This document shows, one piece after another, positions 12,002-24,726 of a DNA stretch of 64,000 bases. Position 1 is the stretch's first letter; the number at the start of each line of letters is the position of its first letter. The notes beneath the pieces were generated by a model. The model did not search any database. It was not told where the DNA came from and worked only from the letters and a program-made list of their open reading frames with translations. Position numbers and translations under genes: made by a program. This DNA is from Tubiluchus corallicola. Lineage: Eukaryota; Priapulida; Priapulimorpha; Priapulimorphida; Tubiluchidae. Where the stretch lies: NCBI GenBank assembly GCA_030141605.1, contig JAQGDQ010002370.1:339167-403166 (forward strand), in the 5' to 3' direction.

Positions 12002-12501
12002 TCGAAACATCATAGCTCGCTTGTTATCTATAAATTTTATACATTTTCTGAAGATGCTAAATGACTGTGTAGTTATAACACCTTTATCTGTACTGGATTT
12101 TTCAATACATGGCACACGAGCAAAAAATGAAAATGCAAAAGTCAGACTCTGTAAATTTTTATTTATTGAAATTCATACGACCTCTATCCTTCCAGAACTT
12201 TCAAGAAAAATGCACAAGTGTTTTTTAAACGAGTACCTAACATATTTCTTCAGAGAAATTATGCTAATCGCACTAGACCTAGACAAGACCAATGGTCATT
12301 CAGGGCAACGATCTACATAAATACACAAAACACACAACGATCTACATAAAATACACAAAAAGCAAAATTTAAAATCCCATGTAAAATCGAACTACAGGTA
12401 TAGCTGTATAGCTTTACAGATATATACAGTACATCCGGGTGTTTTCAGACTGGGCCAGCTATAAAAAATCAATTGACAATGTTACTATAGGCATCTCCAT
12501 T

Positions 12502-15148
12502 TTAATTATAATATCTAGACCTAGGCCTAGACGTACTGAGGCGCGCCCCAATTTGTCTAAGTTCGTCAGAAATTATGTAAATTAGCGAAGCTGTTTTCTT
12601 GGCAATGCCAGTGATGAAGTCAAAGAGTATTTCTAACTCATCTTCTCTCAGAGCACACACTCTTTCCATTTCAATTGGTCCAGGGCAGGTAGATTGACCT
12701 TTCATCAAACCACCAATAAGCTGCATAACTGGGGTTTCCCAATTAAAGATGTAGGAGTCATCATTATTTAAACAGGACTCCATCATCGAATCTGGAAAAA
12801 ATGTTTTAATCTTAGTAAATTGCTATTATGTTCAAAATAAATTTTGTGACACATGACAGATGCGAATATACTGGAGCAGTTCAAACGCGAAAAAATGAAT
12901 ACTTATTTGGTAAGAATTGTGATTACAATATTATATGATTTAGAAGTTTATGGAACGTTCGTCTTTAGCTAGTCAGAAATTCACTTGAGGGTGATTTCAT
13001 TAAGTTGAAAATAGAACCTGCATCACTGAAACTCAACAAATAAAGGCTTAAGGTGCAGTCAAAACCGCCCAGATGCAATTTTCCTAACGATACTCATCCG
13101 TTTGGTAAACTGGTTCAGTATTCCTGAACTTTCGTAACTAAGCACACCAGTACCCATGTCTAAATTATGTACATTATCGTGACGCAATTACTATGAAAAT
13201 AACTTATTAAACTTTCAAGCAAGTAGTGTTACTCAGTTACTACTTTAATCAGTATGATAATTTCACAAAAAACATTTAGGCCTATTATCTTTATTCGTAC
13301 GTAGCACTCTAAGTTCGAAAAAACTGAATCCAGATCTGATGCCGTAATATTTCTTCAGACGTTTCTTAACCCATCAGGTAGTTTATCAAACATAAAAACA
13401 TTTTCAAATGGCCCCTTTAGCCCTGACCTATTCATTTGTTCATGACTTTGCAAGGAGCATATTACTATGTTTTAGGGATCTTTGTCAAGGGAAATGACTG
13501 GGAGAAAATCCAGTGCCGGATTAATCATTAGGCAAACATAGCACACGCCTTAAGGCCAGCCAAAAATCGGGCCACAAAAAATCAGGAAAAAATTCATAAG
13601 TTTTCAGGTGGTGATAAAAATTTCTTTCCTTTATTTTTACACGTAAATAAATGTTTTGTATTTTTTACTGTGACCTTTGCAATAACGAATGAATGAGACA
13701 CCATTCTGACAGGAACGTTTGTCGAAAATTTTAACTTAACATAGTTGATGAATAGCACCTTATTTTTTGTTAACCATGTGATAATTTTGTTTGCTTTTTT
13801 GTCGTAAAGGCTCTGCTATTTTGTTTTTCTTTAAGAAATTAATCTATCGTGTGTTTCTTTTAGAGGAATACCTGCTACAGTTTAAATTTCGCACTTCTTG
13901 TGTAAAGCATGTCTGGTCCTAATACATCTCATGATGATAGGGGGTCACTGTAGTTGTCCAAGATATTTTCTCTTGCACCTGGTCCTTTTAATCTTGCTGC
14001 TTAAGCTCTGAGGGCGTAGTATAAGCTGTATGTGGAAGATTTTGAAGACTGGTTAAGCTTTCAAGCTATTCCGCTGACTGCTGATCTCAAAAACTCCTGG
14101 CTTCTGAATAGGATGGAGTTAGATGTTACAAGGATTCTGCGAGGTTTAAAACTTGTTATTCAAGATTCTGTAGGCAGTCGACTAGATAGCTATGAATCTG
14201 CGAAAGCGCCACTTTGCAACAGTATTTTGCTGCCCCTGCTAACTCAGTGTATGAATGTTATGCCTTTCGAGCAGGGTCCTAATGAATGCATTGACAATTT
14301 ATTCGCCGAACTGAAAATCTTGGCTAAAAATTATAGTTTTACTGACAGCTCCTATGAAACCAATGACAACCAAATGGTGCATGACCAAATGATAATAGGG
14401 TTAAAGTTCGTTCACATCAGGAGAAAATTACTGTCTGAAAAGAAACTCACTTTTTCCATTGTCATCGATATTGACGAGCCAGTGAGTCTTCTGCTAGGCT
14501 GCTGAAATGAGTGAAGCTCAGCAACACTCTGAAGAATTTCCTTTTTTGTTGGCCATGAAACTGTAGCAATACACTTAAGAAATCCAAGTATTGGTCCTGA
14601 CAGGAAATGGGGTATATCGTAAAACATAGTCCATTGAAAAAGTCCAAGAAAGCCAAGGGCGAACTAAGCATATGGGCACATGTACCAATAGTAATTACTG
14701 TAAAAAATATTGGTTGTTCTAAATTTTTACTCAATAAATTTTCTTTTTCTAAGTTTAACTGATTTTCTTTTCGTCGGTGAGCCCAAAATATCTGTGGTTT
14801 CAGGTCACTTATCAAAATGGGCATTAGGGCCAGCAGAGCCTTAATCTGGCACTGAGAAAATCCCCAAGCAGCGATGAAAGCCAAGCTGCCCATTGACCAC
14901 TAAGCCCCCGACTAACTAGAAACAGCAGTCAGAATAAAAACATTAAGTACATTGTAAAAGAACTGTCAGTCAGTGTTGTCTGCTTAATAAATCTCATTAC
15001 CTATAGCCTATTGCTACAATGATACCCGTCACCATTCCTCGAAAACTTTGACTTGCTGTGAAACCAGTGCCCACATCAGTCTGATCCTGTCCAAATATTA
15101 AGCATCCGCCCGAATGTATTGGCCCAGGAATAGAACCGTAATTACCAG
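12502..15148 (-). pseudogene. Pentraxin-like gene fragment, last two exons (copy E)
   Basis: Exon 6 runs from 15148 to about 15001, after an acceptor TTTCAAG. It encodes the pentraxin calcium-loop region (SGGCLIFGQDQ, then QSFRG). Exon 7 runs 12791-12502 and encodes the tail (CLNNDDSYIFNW to a stop after RPRSRYYN). Exons 1-5 are absent; a LINE fragment on the opposite strand begins where exon 5 should lie. The obvious donor CTATAG|GTAATG leaves phase 2, whereas exon 7 needs phase 1. A GC donor seven bases earlier (ATAG|GCTATA) would restore the frame. I read E as a non-functional fragment, though the tail frame is still open. Confidence 0.8.
14032..14505 (+). pseudogene. Retrotransposon gag-like fragment inside copy E intron
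   Basis: An open frame of 157 codons encodes a gag-like core. Landmarks are an aromatic-rich N-terminal part (WLSFQAIPL), then LFAELKILAKNYSF, a VHDQMIIGLK motif and an RRKLLSEKKLTF motif. This spacing of L-x-x-LA, DQ-x-I-x-G and R-x-x-LL motifs is usual in Ty3/Gypsy-type gag proteins. It lies on the strand opposite to the pentraxin exons. No pol follows, so it is a fragment. The partner copy at 42579-43078 is broken. Confidence 0.55.
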
Positions 15149-15262
15149 CTTGAAATTAAACAAAAGTAAATTTAACATCAAAGGCGTCTTTCATTAAGTT
15201 ATTACAAAAATGACGTGAAATTAAGAGGTTTTGAAAGCGAAGATCGCGTTGTTTTATGTTGT

Positions 15263-16352
15263 TTTAGGGCGTGTATACAGATATTTTCATAAGGTACGGA
15301 ATGACCACAAAGGTCTGTTATGTAAGGTTTGTGGAATTTGGCAACACTTGATATGTAATCTAACGACAGAGCAAGACAGTGTTTTAACTAGTGTAGATTT
15401 GTGGTACTGTACAAATTGTCTTGCAGATATATTGCCCTTCAATAATATAGAAAATGAAATACAATTCAAAAACGCTATTGACCTGATCGATATACCCGAT
15501 TCAGTTACCTTACAACTTGCTGGATTACATCTAAATCCATTTGATTATAATGAAAGATTATTGTCTTCACAATATGCAGATTTTGATACAGACCTAAACT
15601 TCTATAACAGAATAGGTAGATTAAAGTGTGACTATACTGTCCACGCTGAATGGTGAATTTTCGATACTATCTTTTACAGAAACCTGGCTTAATGATCAGA
15701 ATAAAGATCAGTTTTCAATAAAACATTATAATCACTACTCAAAAACCCGCAAACAGAGAACAGGTGGAGGGGTTTCCCTGTATATAAAGGATGATTTAAA
15801 CAGTAAACCTCGTAATGGCTTAGACTGTTTCGATGAACTAACCTGTGAATCACTGTTTGTTAAAATTACCCAAGAACATACAAAAATGGTCTTAGTTGGA
15901 GTGTTATATAGACCTCCGGGTACCAGTATCCCAGTATTCCTTGATGGTTTAGATAATCTTCTCTCTAAAATAATTGATAAAAACAAACACATCTTTGTCT
16001 GCGGCGATTTCAACTTAAAATTGCTTAACTGTGACTCACACGAAGGAACTGAATCTTTTCTCAATTGCCTACCTAGTCATTCATTGTATCCCTTAATCAG
16101 CAACCAACAAGAATTACTACTTACTCAGCAACTTTAATCGATAATATATGTACAAACTGTGTGTCAAATGACAACCTAAACTCGGGCATTCTCTACAGTG
16201 ACATATCTGACCAATTTCCCATTTATTCAGTAACTAGCTTGAAAGCACTTCATTCAAAACCAGTAGTTTCAAAATTTAGAATCTTTAATGATAGCACTGT
16301 CGCAGACTTCAAGTCCAAACTAGCATCCCATGACTGGTCCCAAATCTTTTGC
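15263..16352 (+). mobile_element. LINE (CR1/L2/Jockey-like) fragment with PHD-like and endonuclease regions
   Basis: The first frame has a Cys/His motif, CKVCGIWQHLIC then YCTNC, resembling the PHD-like finger found in some CR1/L2-group elements. The overlapping next frame encodes an apurinic-type endonuclease: FTETWL, GGGVSLYI, VLYRPPG, CGDFN. A third frame has DISDQFPIY, which matches the end of that domain. Both ends are cut: the left end abuts duplicated E sequence and the right end stops at the A-block junction at 16353. No reverse transcriptase is present. Confidence 0.85.
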
Positions 16353-16850
16353 AGTGCATTTGGAAAACTATGAGCAATGCAAGATGTATAAATTAAAGCT
16401 AGCAATATGGGTAGAAGCCCAGTTGCGTATGTATAATATTCCGCTTGGAGCCGATCAGGGCCTGGACTTTTGTGGTGAGACAGGCTAGACATGGCATCCT
16501 GAACCTCTCTTACAGTGATTGCAGGAGCATTGTTTAGGTTGGTAGTCAGAGATTCCTTTAGCCTAATTGGTAGATCGCAATTGTCAAGAGAATTAAGAAG
16601 TGCCTGGTAGTGGTTCTTCCACATATCACATATTTGCTTTTCGCCAGTGGTTTACCCAATGCGGGAAGGGAGGAGAGTTGCTTAGAATTTGACTCCTTTT
16701 TAATGGATGCCCAGAATTGATATGAATTACAGTGCATATATCTGTAGGCTCTCCGATCAGCAACAATAACCTGCTCATTTCTCTTACATGCTCGGAGAGA
16801 ATATTTGAATTGAGCTCGAACCTAGTGCATTGCTTCTGAAATTGGACCTT
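16353..16850 (-). mobile_element. LINE reverse transcriptase fragment (duplicate of 48382-48850)
   Basis: The minus strand encodes MWKNHYQALL, then HHKSPGPDRLQAEYY and LIYTSCIAHSFPNAL, the start of a LINE reverse transcriptase. It is cut at 16353, the left edge of the duplicated block. The longer version of the same element lies at 47383-48850, beyond the other block's edge. Confidence 0.85.
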
Positions 16851-17102
16851 GACGATTTTTGTCTTTCAGTCAGTTTTGGTCAGTTTTAGTTCTAGAACAA
16901 AATTTCAGTCTACCATTGATATATACTATTGTACATGTTTTCATTCAACTGGCTCCTTTGCACGTGACTACCTCTTTATGCAATCTGTGTTAGGTGAGCT
17001 TACATACCACTGTTCTTTTTTCATGACAACACGTTTATAATCTGTCATTTAGCTAATATGCAATTTTACGCATCCATTTTTATGTAGTTCAGCTGTACAA
17101 TT

Positions 17103-20100
17103 ATGAATACTGCAGTAGTTATTTTAATGACGTTTATTGCCGAATCAAGCGCACATCCATCCGTAAAGATTCATACACGACGTAAGTATTGATCAAATCA
17201 AGTCATTTGGTTTTTTCCTGAATCAAAAATAAATAAGCGATTGGTATAAGTTCAATAACCAAACAAACGGGAAGGAGACGCAGAGATACGTGATTTACAG
17301 TAAAATTCATTCACGTAAAGTTTTACATTTACAGTTTCAATATATTTTTATTGAATAAGAAATATTGCAACATGGCTTGAACAGACAGTTTCTAACAAAT
17401 GATAAATGTTCTCATCAATGAAATGTGGCACTTAGTAGAGTGCAGGTAATAGACAAACAGTAGAAGCATTACAGTATGACTACTAGCATAAATATATACA
17501 TAGCAGAATGTTGAGAAATAAATAAATATTACTCTGTAATCAATATAAACTAGTACAGAGACTAGAAGCGCTTAGTTAGAAATATAAATTTCTTTACAAG
17601 CTTAAATACTTGAATATTAACAGATATACTTAAGTGTGGATTACCATGAAGAAACAGATAAACGAGTTCATTTGTTGACAACATGAATTACACGAATTTA
17701 AATAATCGAGAGTTGATATCATGAAGTATTAGCGTATTATTTATTTAGAGCAAGCCTCCCTTTTAGATTACAGACCAAGTGTGAAGCCATAGTAACGCTA
17801 CTTCAGTAACAGTAATATCGAACTAGCCATTGGCTCTTCCCGATTCTGGTTACTATCTTTTGTAATGTAAAGTTGTAAACCAGTGTAACTGCGAGTTTTT
17901 TGCTTTTTCAGCGGTTATCCGCAGTCATGGGAAGACCGATAAAATATTGTTATGTTTTTCAGCTTGAAAACATCAATCAATTTTTAGTATATTTTCACTG
18001 AAGCTACATTTTGATTATGTTAACTGTATAGGTGCCAATCGATATGATCCTACAAGATTCACTTTCCCGAGATATGATTCTATACAAAGCGATCTAACTC
18101 AGTATAAAAGCTTCGTGGAATCTTCTGTGACAGACCTTCAAAGTAAGTAGACCAAATTACATTTATACGTGTATCAGGCTGACGCAGATAGAATTACGTA
18201 ACACGTAATATGTGAATATTTTTAATATTAGTCGATGTACGTGTATAATAGACTTAATTTAGAAGAAAGCTTTTATGCTAAATTCGTTGAATTTAAAATT
18301 AAATGCAAACGTATGTTTAATATTTAGTTTCCCTTTAATAGCGTACTTAATTTAATATGTTTAGTAATGCATAAGGATTACGCAAATGTTATACACTTCC
18401 CCGGGCATATACAGTTCCACGAATGTGTATCTACAGTGCTTATTATGATGTCCTTCAACATTTTATCATGTTACACGTTTTTCTGCATGTGTAATGACTT
18501 GCATGCAGTTAAAGGGCTACAGCTTTATACATTTTCGTTTAAATGAAACTTACCGCAAATAAGCCTAGTGTGGTAAAATTTTGGATACATTCTAAATGCG
18601 ATTTACATATAAAGGGTAACTAGGAAAAGCATATATAGTCTAGTCTTTTTTATAAATGGGCAACATAGCCAGTCTTATCAGTTTAACTACTCTGAATCCG
18701 AAAAACCTGTTGCCATCTCGAAAAATTAGCGGAAAGGGGCTAAACGCAAAAAAACATGGCTGCCAAGTTTTTGTGCAAACAACGTAAATTAAGAGAAACG
18801 TTTACAAAATTAATATTAAGAAGGCAACATGACAGCTATTCCAAGGTTCCAGTTGGACCCGAGGAACTCATTTCTGTCATTTTCATTTCAAAAATGGTTA
18901 CCGTTTTCAAAATGGCTGCCAAGCAATAATGCCGATCACGCTATTGCATTAACTGTTTTATCATAGATTTATTAGACAAACAAGAACCAATCAACTGGAT
19001 CTTCTCGAATCTAGATAGCTGCTACTAGTATGAAAGTAATACAAAGCGATTCAAACAGCCCAATAAGCTAAAAACAAAACGGCCGACCTTGTTGACTCTA
19101 AATACTGTTAGATTAATAACTAATAATAAGAAATGAGCAAAAAAGATAGTGGCTGTCGCTGACGTGCTTGACGTATAGTCCAGCAAAATCGTGAAAATTG
19201 TTCATTTCGTGTAAAGGTTATAAATTTAGCAGAATGCTAGAATGTCAAGGTAAGTAATTTTGGATAAAAAATTATTCAATATGGGCGCCATTTTCAAGAT
19301 GACCAAAAAGATGGCTCGCTAGCATGTAAAGGCTATAATATATCTTAACCATTAGAACAGATAAGAAGATTTTGGTGTCATGCAGGGGCCAAGCAACCCA
19401 TAAATAAAACTTAAGCTCTAGTAGCTAAGATACGGCTTTAAAAAAATTAGCAATAGCCTTCATCTTCTTAGCAATTTTTGAAATGGTGGCAATATTGGAT
19501 GATTTTCGTCTGACCTCATATCCAAAATTGATCACTTTGATGGGTTTGAATTTTATGTAATATAACCTTTATATGCCAGCGAACCATGTTGGCCATCTTG
19601 AAAATAGCGCCCATATTGCAAGACTTATTTTATCCAAAATTAATCACCTTGACATTCTAGTATTCCGCTAAATTTTATAACTTTTACACGAAATGCACGG
19701 CAGCCATTTTCCTTTTTGCTCATTTTTAAATATTAGTTATTAGTCTAGCAGTATTTAGAGTCAAGGTCGAATTAACAAAAATGACCTGCCTTATATTTTT
19801 ATAATAAATCCTTAGATGAAACAGGTAATATAATTAGTCGGCACAATTTATTTTTGTATGGCAGCCATTTTGAAAACCGTGACCATTTCTGTACAAAAGT
19901 AACAGAAACGGGTAGCAAAGTCAATGGAATAGATGTCATCATCACTTCATAATATCAATTTTCAGGGAACTTGTTTTGATTTACATTGTGTGCGCAAAAA
20001 ATTTGCAGCCACTGTATTTTTTGCATTTTTTACCATTTTCCATTAGATTTTCAAGCCAACAACAAACTTTGCTAACATTGGCTATGTTGCCCACTTTTAG

Positions 20101-23100
20101 AAAAAATGCCTCTAGAAATTTATAGAAGCTCCTTTCATGATTTTCTTCTAGTCTAATGACGGCCATTTTGAAGGCGGTCGTCATTGTTGAAATGAAAATT
20201 ACAGAAATGGGTTCCACGAGTCCAACTGCCTTGGAATAGATGTCATAACGGCTTTTAATGTTAATTTTCTAGAAATTTCTTTTAATTTATGCACACTTCA
20301 GCACAGAACCTCAAGTACTACGACTAAAACAAAAATCTGCCTCGAAAGAACACTCATTCAGAAGTTAAAAAGAACAGCTTTTAGTTAGCCATTCTTAGCA
20401 CGGAAACGGAGATGGACTATGGAGACGGACGGGCTTCAAAAAAATCTAATCGATGGACGGGACTCAGGGTTGGCAGTCCTAGCACGTAAGTCTGACAGCA
20501 GACTTTGGCTGGAATCCGAATAATATATATGGTAACGTGCTACTCACTGGACCTAACTAGAAGATAAACAGTAGCTGAATGTGACATATTATATTAAGGT
20601 GGTGTGCTTGCAATTAAGTGTCCCAGTGGTCCCAATGTGTGCTTCGTTATTGTTCAGTTGGGTATGAGCCTGCCGAATCAATCACAATGTCACCTCAGTG
20701 CAATCAGAATCATCAGATTACAGGTATTTTAATTTTGTTGTAGGTCTGACCCCAACTTGTACAAACGCTACAGAAGAGACTATGGTTGTATTTCCGGAAC
20801 GTGGTACAGAAGATTATATAAAACTAAATAATGTAATCACTACTGATTTGGACGCCATGACAACATGCATGGTAAGCCTCATTTCTGTAAAAAACTCAGA
20901 GGAACATAAAGAAGCTGAGTCTGCTGAAATGATTTTATCCTAGTCATAGTCGTCCACTATGGTTCCGAAGGGTAAAGAGATGAACACTATAGGTTTTTAA
21001 CAAATGTTGCTACCTTCTCACTCATCACTTACTATGATATACTGTAGGAGTACCTAACTAGAACAAAAAGGCCACATAAATCTGAAGGCAAATGATGTTT
21101 TACCAAGATGCAATCACTCAAATCTCGAATCTTTTTGACAATCTAGTGAACTGAGTGTCTGATATCTATTTTGTGACAGAACAAATAGACTGTAATGATT
21201 TTGTTAATTTAATTTAAATGCTGCACTCGATTATTTTCCCTATAACCTCGTGAATAATGACTAGTGGGGCATTATTGCCTATCGCCAGCTATCTCTAATA
21301 TCACTATAAATGTAATTTTCTAGTGGATGAAAACTGACGTCCCATTTACTGGTAATCCTGAAGCCAAAGATGATGACATTGCACTTATGTCATATGCTAC
21401 TGGTCCGGCTGCTGCATCTAACCAGTTTTTAGTCTTAGTGCGAGGAAACGACATTCTTGTATTTGTCAATGGAGAGCTACAGTGAGATTATACTACGAAC
21501 TACTAACATAAGATTCTATTTCTTTCACAATAAAACTTTTTCTTTGATCTTTTTCAGACTTTTCTAAAAACTTCTATACTTTTGTCTCACATAATTTGTC
21601 AAAACTTTTCAAATGTTAAGGTTCTTTCTTACACTTTCTTAGAAATGTGAAATTCAGGCAAATGAGTCGTTGATGATGTGTTGATATACAGCCTAAAATA
21701 AAGGTACGCCAAGAAAAACTCAACTTTCAAATTGGCCTATAATTATGTAATTTTATGATCTATTTGAAAGTAGTATAACAATACCTAGAAATGTATTGAA
21801 ACATCATTATATTCTAGCTTATTGCTGGCATATGGAGTGTTATTCCGAACTGAAAAAACCGATCCGAACCGATATGAACCGATACCGATTTTTCCCAAAA
21901 CCAGTATCGAATCGATATATTATTGATTATCTTTGAAAACAGATGATGATTTCCTCAAAACCAATACCGATTAACCGATCATTGATTATTGTTTAGATCA
22001 GCTATAAATGCAAATTATGAACATTTGTGTTCACAAGTGGAAAATTACAAATATCTTTCAAAACTGGAGATGTTTGCCTGTCCATGTTTAAACATCTTGC
22101 TGCTAATGCTATCAAGTAATTACGCAACGAGAGACCTTCACAGTTTATGTTGAAATATGTATAAGCGTTAGTGTTGTTCCGAACCCGAAAAATCCATCCG
22201 AACCGACACAGATTTTTATTTTCCTCGAAACCAATACCAAACCAACACAGATTTTTTTATTTTCTTCAAAACCGTTACCGAACCCGCATTTTTTCGCAAA
22301 TACCGGAACCAATCTGTCGGAACAACACTTCACTTAGGTATAGAAATTCTATGGGGTATCGGTTTTTAGAAGTGCAATTTGATAGTATAGCACAATTTTA
22401 TCAGTAAGAGCAACAGTGACATACCAGATTCTCATATGATCTTCAGTTTCCTTATCGCTAACAAATTACCTATAATGCGTCCATACTACCACACTTGCCG
22501 CACAAATGTCAAGTTTATAATGGAATTCAATTATAAATAAACCGTGAAAGAATGGAAATGTTTACCACGTAAATGCTGCAATGACACTTTATTAAATACT
22601 AATACACAGTTAACGCTGTTACGTTATTTTACTATGGCAGGACGATTACAGATATTGCAGCCAATCTGAGGGACAATGAATGGCATTATGTTTGTATTGG
22701 CTGGTCAATGGACGGTTCATTTTGCGTAACAGTGGATGGAGTAACAGGTCCGTGCAAACGTGCTTCCATTTAGTTTTTTCATTACACTAGACAAATAATT
22801 ATTTTATTTCCACCTACACAAGTTTTAGTAGCTCTTGCTTCTTAAATAATACCTCGCACTATACATATGCCATGGAGTTTTCACATTTAGAATTCAATGA
22901 AGTGACATGTATAAATTAATTTCAATGAATCTTATATGCTAAAAATTAAAAAACATAAACAGTTGAGAGTGATAATAATTATTAATTCAAAAGATAATTA
23001 TCCTTTATTTATATTAAAAAATATTGTGTACAGTTACTGTAACAGTTTGCAACTATTGGACTACCCAGTTAGGATAATGTGTTTCTAGTTCAGTTTAATC

Positions 23101-24726
23101 ACGTCCTGTGATCGCTGCAGCTATTCATTCTGCTCTCTCAATATAGGCTGATGTTGTTTTCGCGAAGCGAACTCACTTAAGTACTGTCACTTACAAATTA
23201 TAGCAATGATATTTGCGTGGCAGTGCCTTTGCATTTTGTCTTTTTTGCTACATATTGTACATAGTTTTAACTAATTATTTAACGATAGAAACAGGTACAT
23301 TTACTGGAGATGGCGCAGATTCAATCCAATCAGGCGGATGTCTGATTTTTGGGCAAGACCAAGACAATGTGGAAAGCGGCTTTGAAGAACGACAGAGCTT
23401 TCGAGGATGTGTTACAGATATTACAATATTTGACAGCAAATTAGAGGAAAATGTAATAGGTAAATAAACTAATTATTCAGCTGGAAAAGAGATACTCTTT
23501 TATTGTAAAGCTGTTATATTTATCTCAAACTGTTTGTAATTACTGTGGCAGATTTTACTTATATACAAAACGATTACTCTTACTATGATATGCAAAATTT
23601 ATAATAATTCTGGTCGCAGTCATTACGGTTCATGTTACAATGTCGTAAACTGAAAGGCATATCAAAGTATTAGCATATGAAAATGCAGATTATCAGGGTC
23701 GGATTTACTTATAGACTAGACAGGCTGAAGCTGGGGCCTTAAAATCCGGGAGGGGGCTGGCTCTGGTAATGGTAAAGTATAATTATCTTATTACTGTTAC
23801 AAGTCTTTCCTATGCATTTTGTGCACTAGTTTCTAAATAAGCCTTCTATTTTATTCAATAATATCTCTGGGTGCACCCTGAATTATTCTTTTCTAATAAC
23901 TATTGAAGATTTGTTTTAGTGATGTGAAAGAAGCAAGCTAATTATTATTTCAATTTGACGGCAATTTCTGCCCCAGTTGTAGCGAACTGAGCAGTAGACT
24001 TTTAAAAATCAGTTTATGTATCACCTGAAGATAAACTAGCAGGCTAATTTTTCTAAAAATTCCCAATAATTCTTTAAAATCTTTGCAAAACTCAGTTCTT
24101 GCAAAAGTTTGCAATTGTTTTTTTATTTATGCATTGTTTTTACTAACTACGGTATTATGATATTCATCATCCTCGGCTTCACTAAAACTCTTCCCCTTCT
24201 ATAGTCGTAATCGATGGTGGTGCATTGGGATGGGCCTCACAAGTAGAGCAGTCAAGGGCCTCTCTTATCTAATTAAGTCGGGCCCTGCAGATTATAATCA
24301 GTGAAGCTGCAAGTAGAACTGTGGGAAGTGAACGATGTGCATTTAATTAGAATAGAATATCATATAAGAATTTATACTTTAGGTAATAGCAAATGTAATT
24401 AAAAATGTTCCAAAATCTTTATTTCAGAAGCAATGAGCACGAGTTGTTCAAATACCGGCACTCTGTTCACATGGGGTGATATAACAATGGAGACAGTCAG
24501 CGTACAGGAAACCGCGTCAACTTGTCCTAGTGCAGTGTTTACGGAAAGATGCATTTTAACGGAAGAACAATTTGAAACTTTAATCAACTTTCTGATCAAC
24601 TTTGCACAACAAACTGCTTCCTTAATCTGTGATGCCTTTGAAATTTTACAGCATATCTATGAATTTTTGGCCCGTATTGCAAAACTATTCAAAAGCGTCA
24701 TTTCAAAGAAAAAGCATTACCATTAA
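17103..24726 (+). CDS. Secreted pentraxin-like protein with C-terminal helical tail (copy A, intact)
   Basis: Seven exons, all in consistent phase: 17103-17181, 18032-18142, 20744-20871, 21324-21481, 22641-22747, 23295-23459, 24428-24726; 348 codons. Every intron begins GT and ends AG. Residues 1-17 are a signal peptide (MNTAVVILMTFIAESSA). Residues about 75-265 form a pentraxin/laminin-G-like fold: VVFPERGTEDYIKL near 78; C105 and C177 placed like the canonical pentraxin disulfide; WHYVCIGW at 173; SGGCLIFGQDQD at 207-218; and E225/Q228 in the calcium loop. An extra C210/C233 pair is likely. The last exon adds about 80 residues: TFTERC-like Cys-bearing linker, a hydrophobic helix (ETLINFLINFAQQTASLI) and a basic end (KKKHYH). 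Pentraxins are secreted, calcium-dependent pattern-recognition proteins; ligand and role here are unknown. Confidence 0.85.
18640..20260. mobile_element. 1.6-kb foldback element in intron 2 of copy A
   Basis: The two halves are inverted copies of each other around a centre near 19420. The segment reading attccaaggttccagttgga (18838) recurs reverse-complemented near 20215-20240. The segment gctagaatgtcaagg (19237) recurs inverted near 19650. The segment gggcaacatagcca (18658) recurs inverted near 20080-20095. Motifs such as ccattttgaaa recur throughout. There is no coding frame of note. A duplicate lies in the B gene at 50840-52490, so insertion preceded the block duplication. Confidence 0.8.
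21835..21995. repeat. CCGAACCGATA-rich repeat remnant in intron 4 of copy A
   Basis: Runs of ccgatccgaaccgata and ccgatt motifs start with gtgttattccgaac, like the left end of the MITE at 22170. It is probably a diverged, incomplete copy of the same small element. Confidence 0.5.
22170..22329. mobile_element. About 160-bp MITE in intron 4 of copy A
   Basis: Terminal inverted repeats agtgttgttccga (left) and tcggaacaacact (right) bound about 160 bp of cca-aac-rich sequence. It is non-coding. Its duplicate lies at 54316-54476. No clear target duplication was identified. Confidence 0.65.
23694..24287. mobile_element. Non-autonomous hAT-like element in intron 6 of copy A
   Basis: The element starts CAGGGTCGGATTTA and ends TAAGTCGGGCCCTG, imperfect terminal inverted repeats of about 14 bp. 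It is flanked by a perfect 8-bp direct repeat CAGATTAT (23686-23693 and 24288-24295). An 8-bp target duplication with CAGGG-type ends is typical of the hAT superfamily. The 594 bp carry no transposase frame, so it would need a helper. The copy at 55831-56434 has the same duplication. Confidence 0.85.

Larger units (their letters stand above)
12002..15262 (-). repeat. Inverted segmental duplication, copy E side
   Basis: This 3.3-kb interval, reverse-complemented, matches 41829-44882 nearly end to end. It includes both terminal pentraxin exons, the intron between them and a retrotransposon gag fragment in that intron. The left edge abuts the R1 repeat. The right edge passes directly into a LINE fragment near 15262. 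Confidence 0.9.

Noticed and set aside
11832-12320. Open frames with long Met or Ile runs
   Set aside because: They are translations of the trinucleotide microsatellite, not a protein; the same holds for Leu, Thr and Ile runs at 27688-28030 and His-Thr runs at 11317 and 27380.
23213-23467. Independent small protein starting MRGSAFAF (and its twin at 55350)
   Set aside because: The first part is intron read-through; the real coding part is exon 6 of the pentraxin gene, starting at an acceptor.
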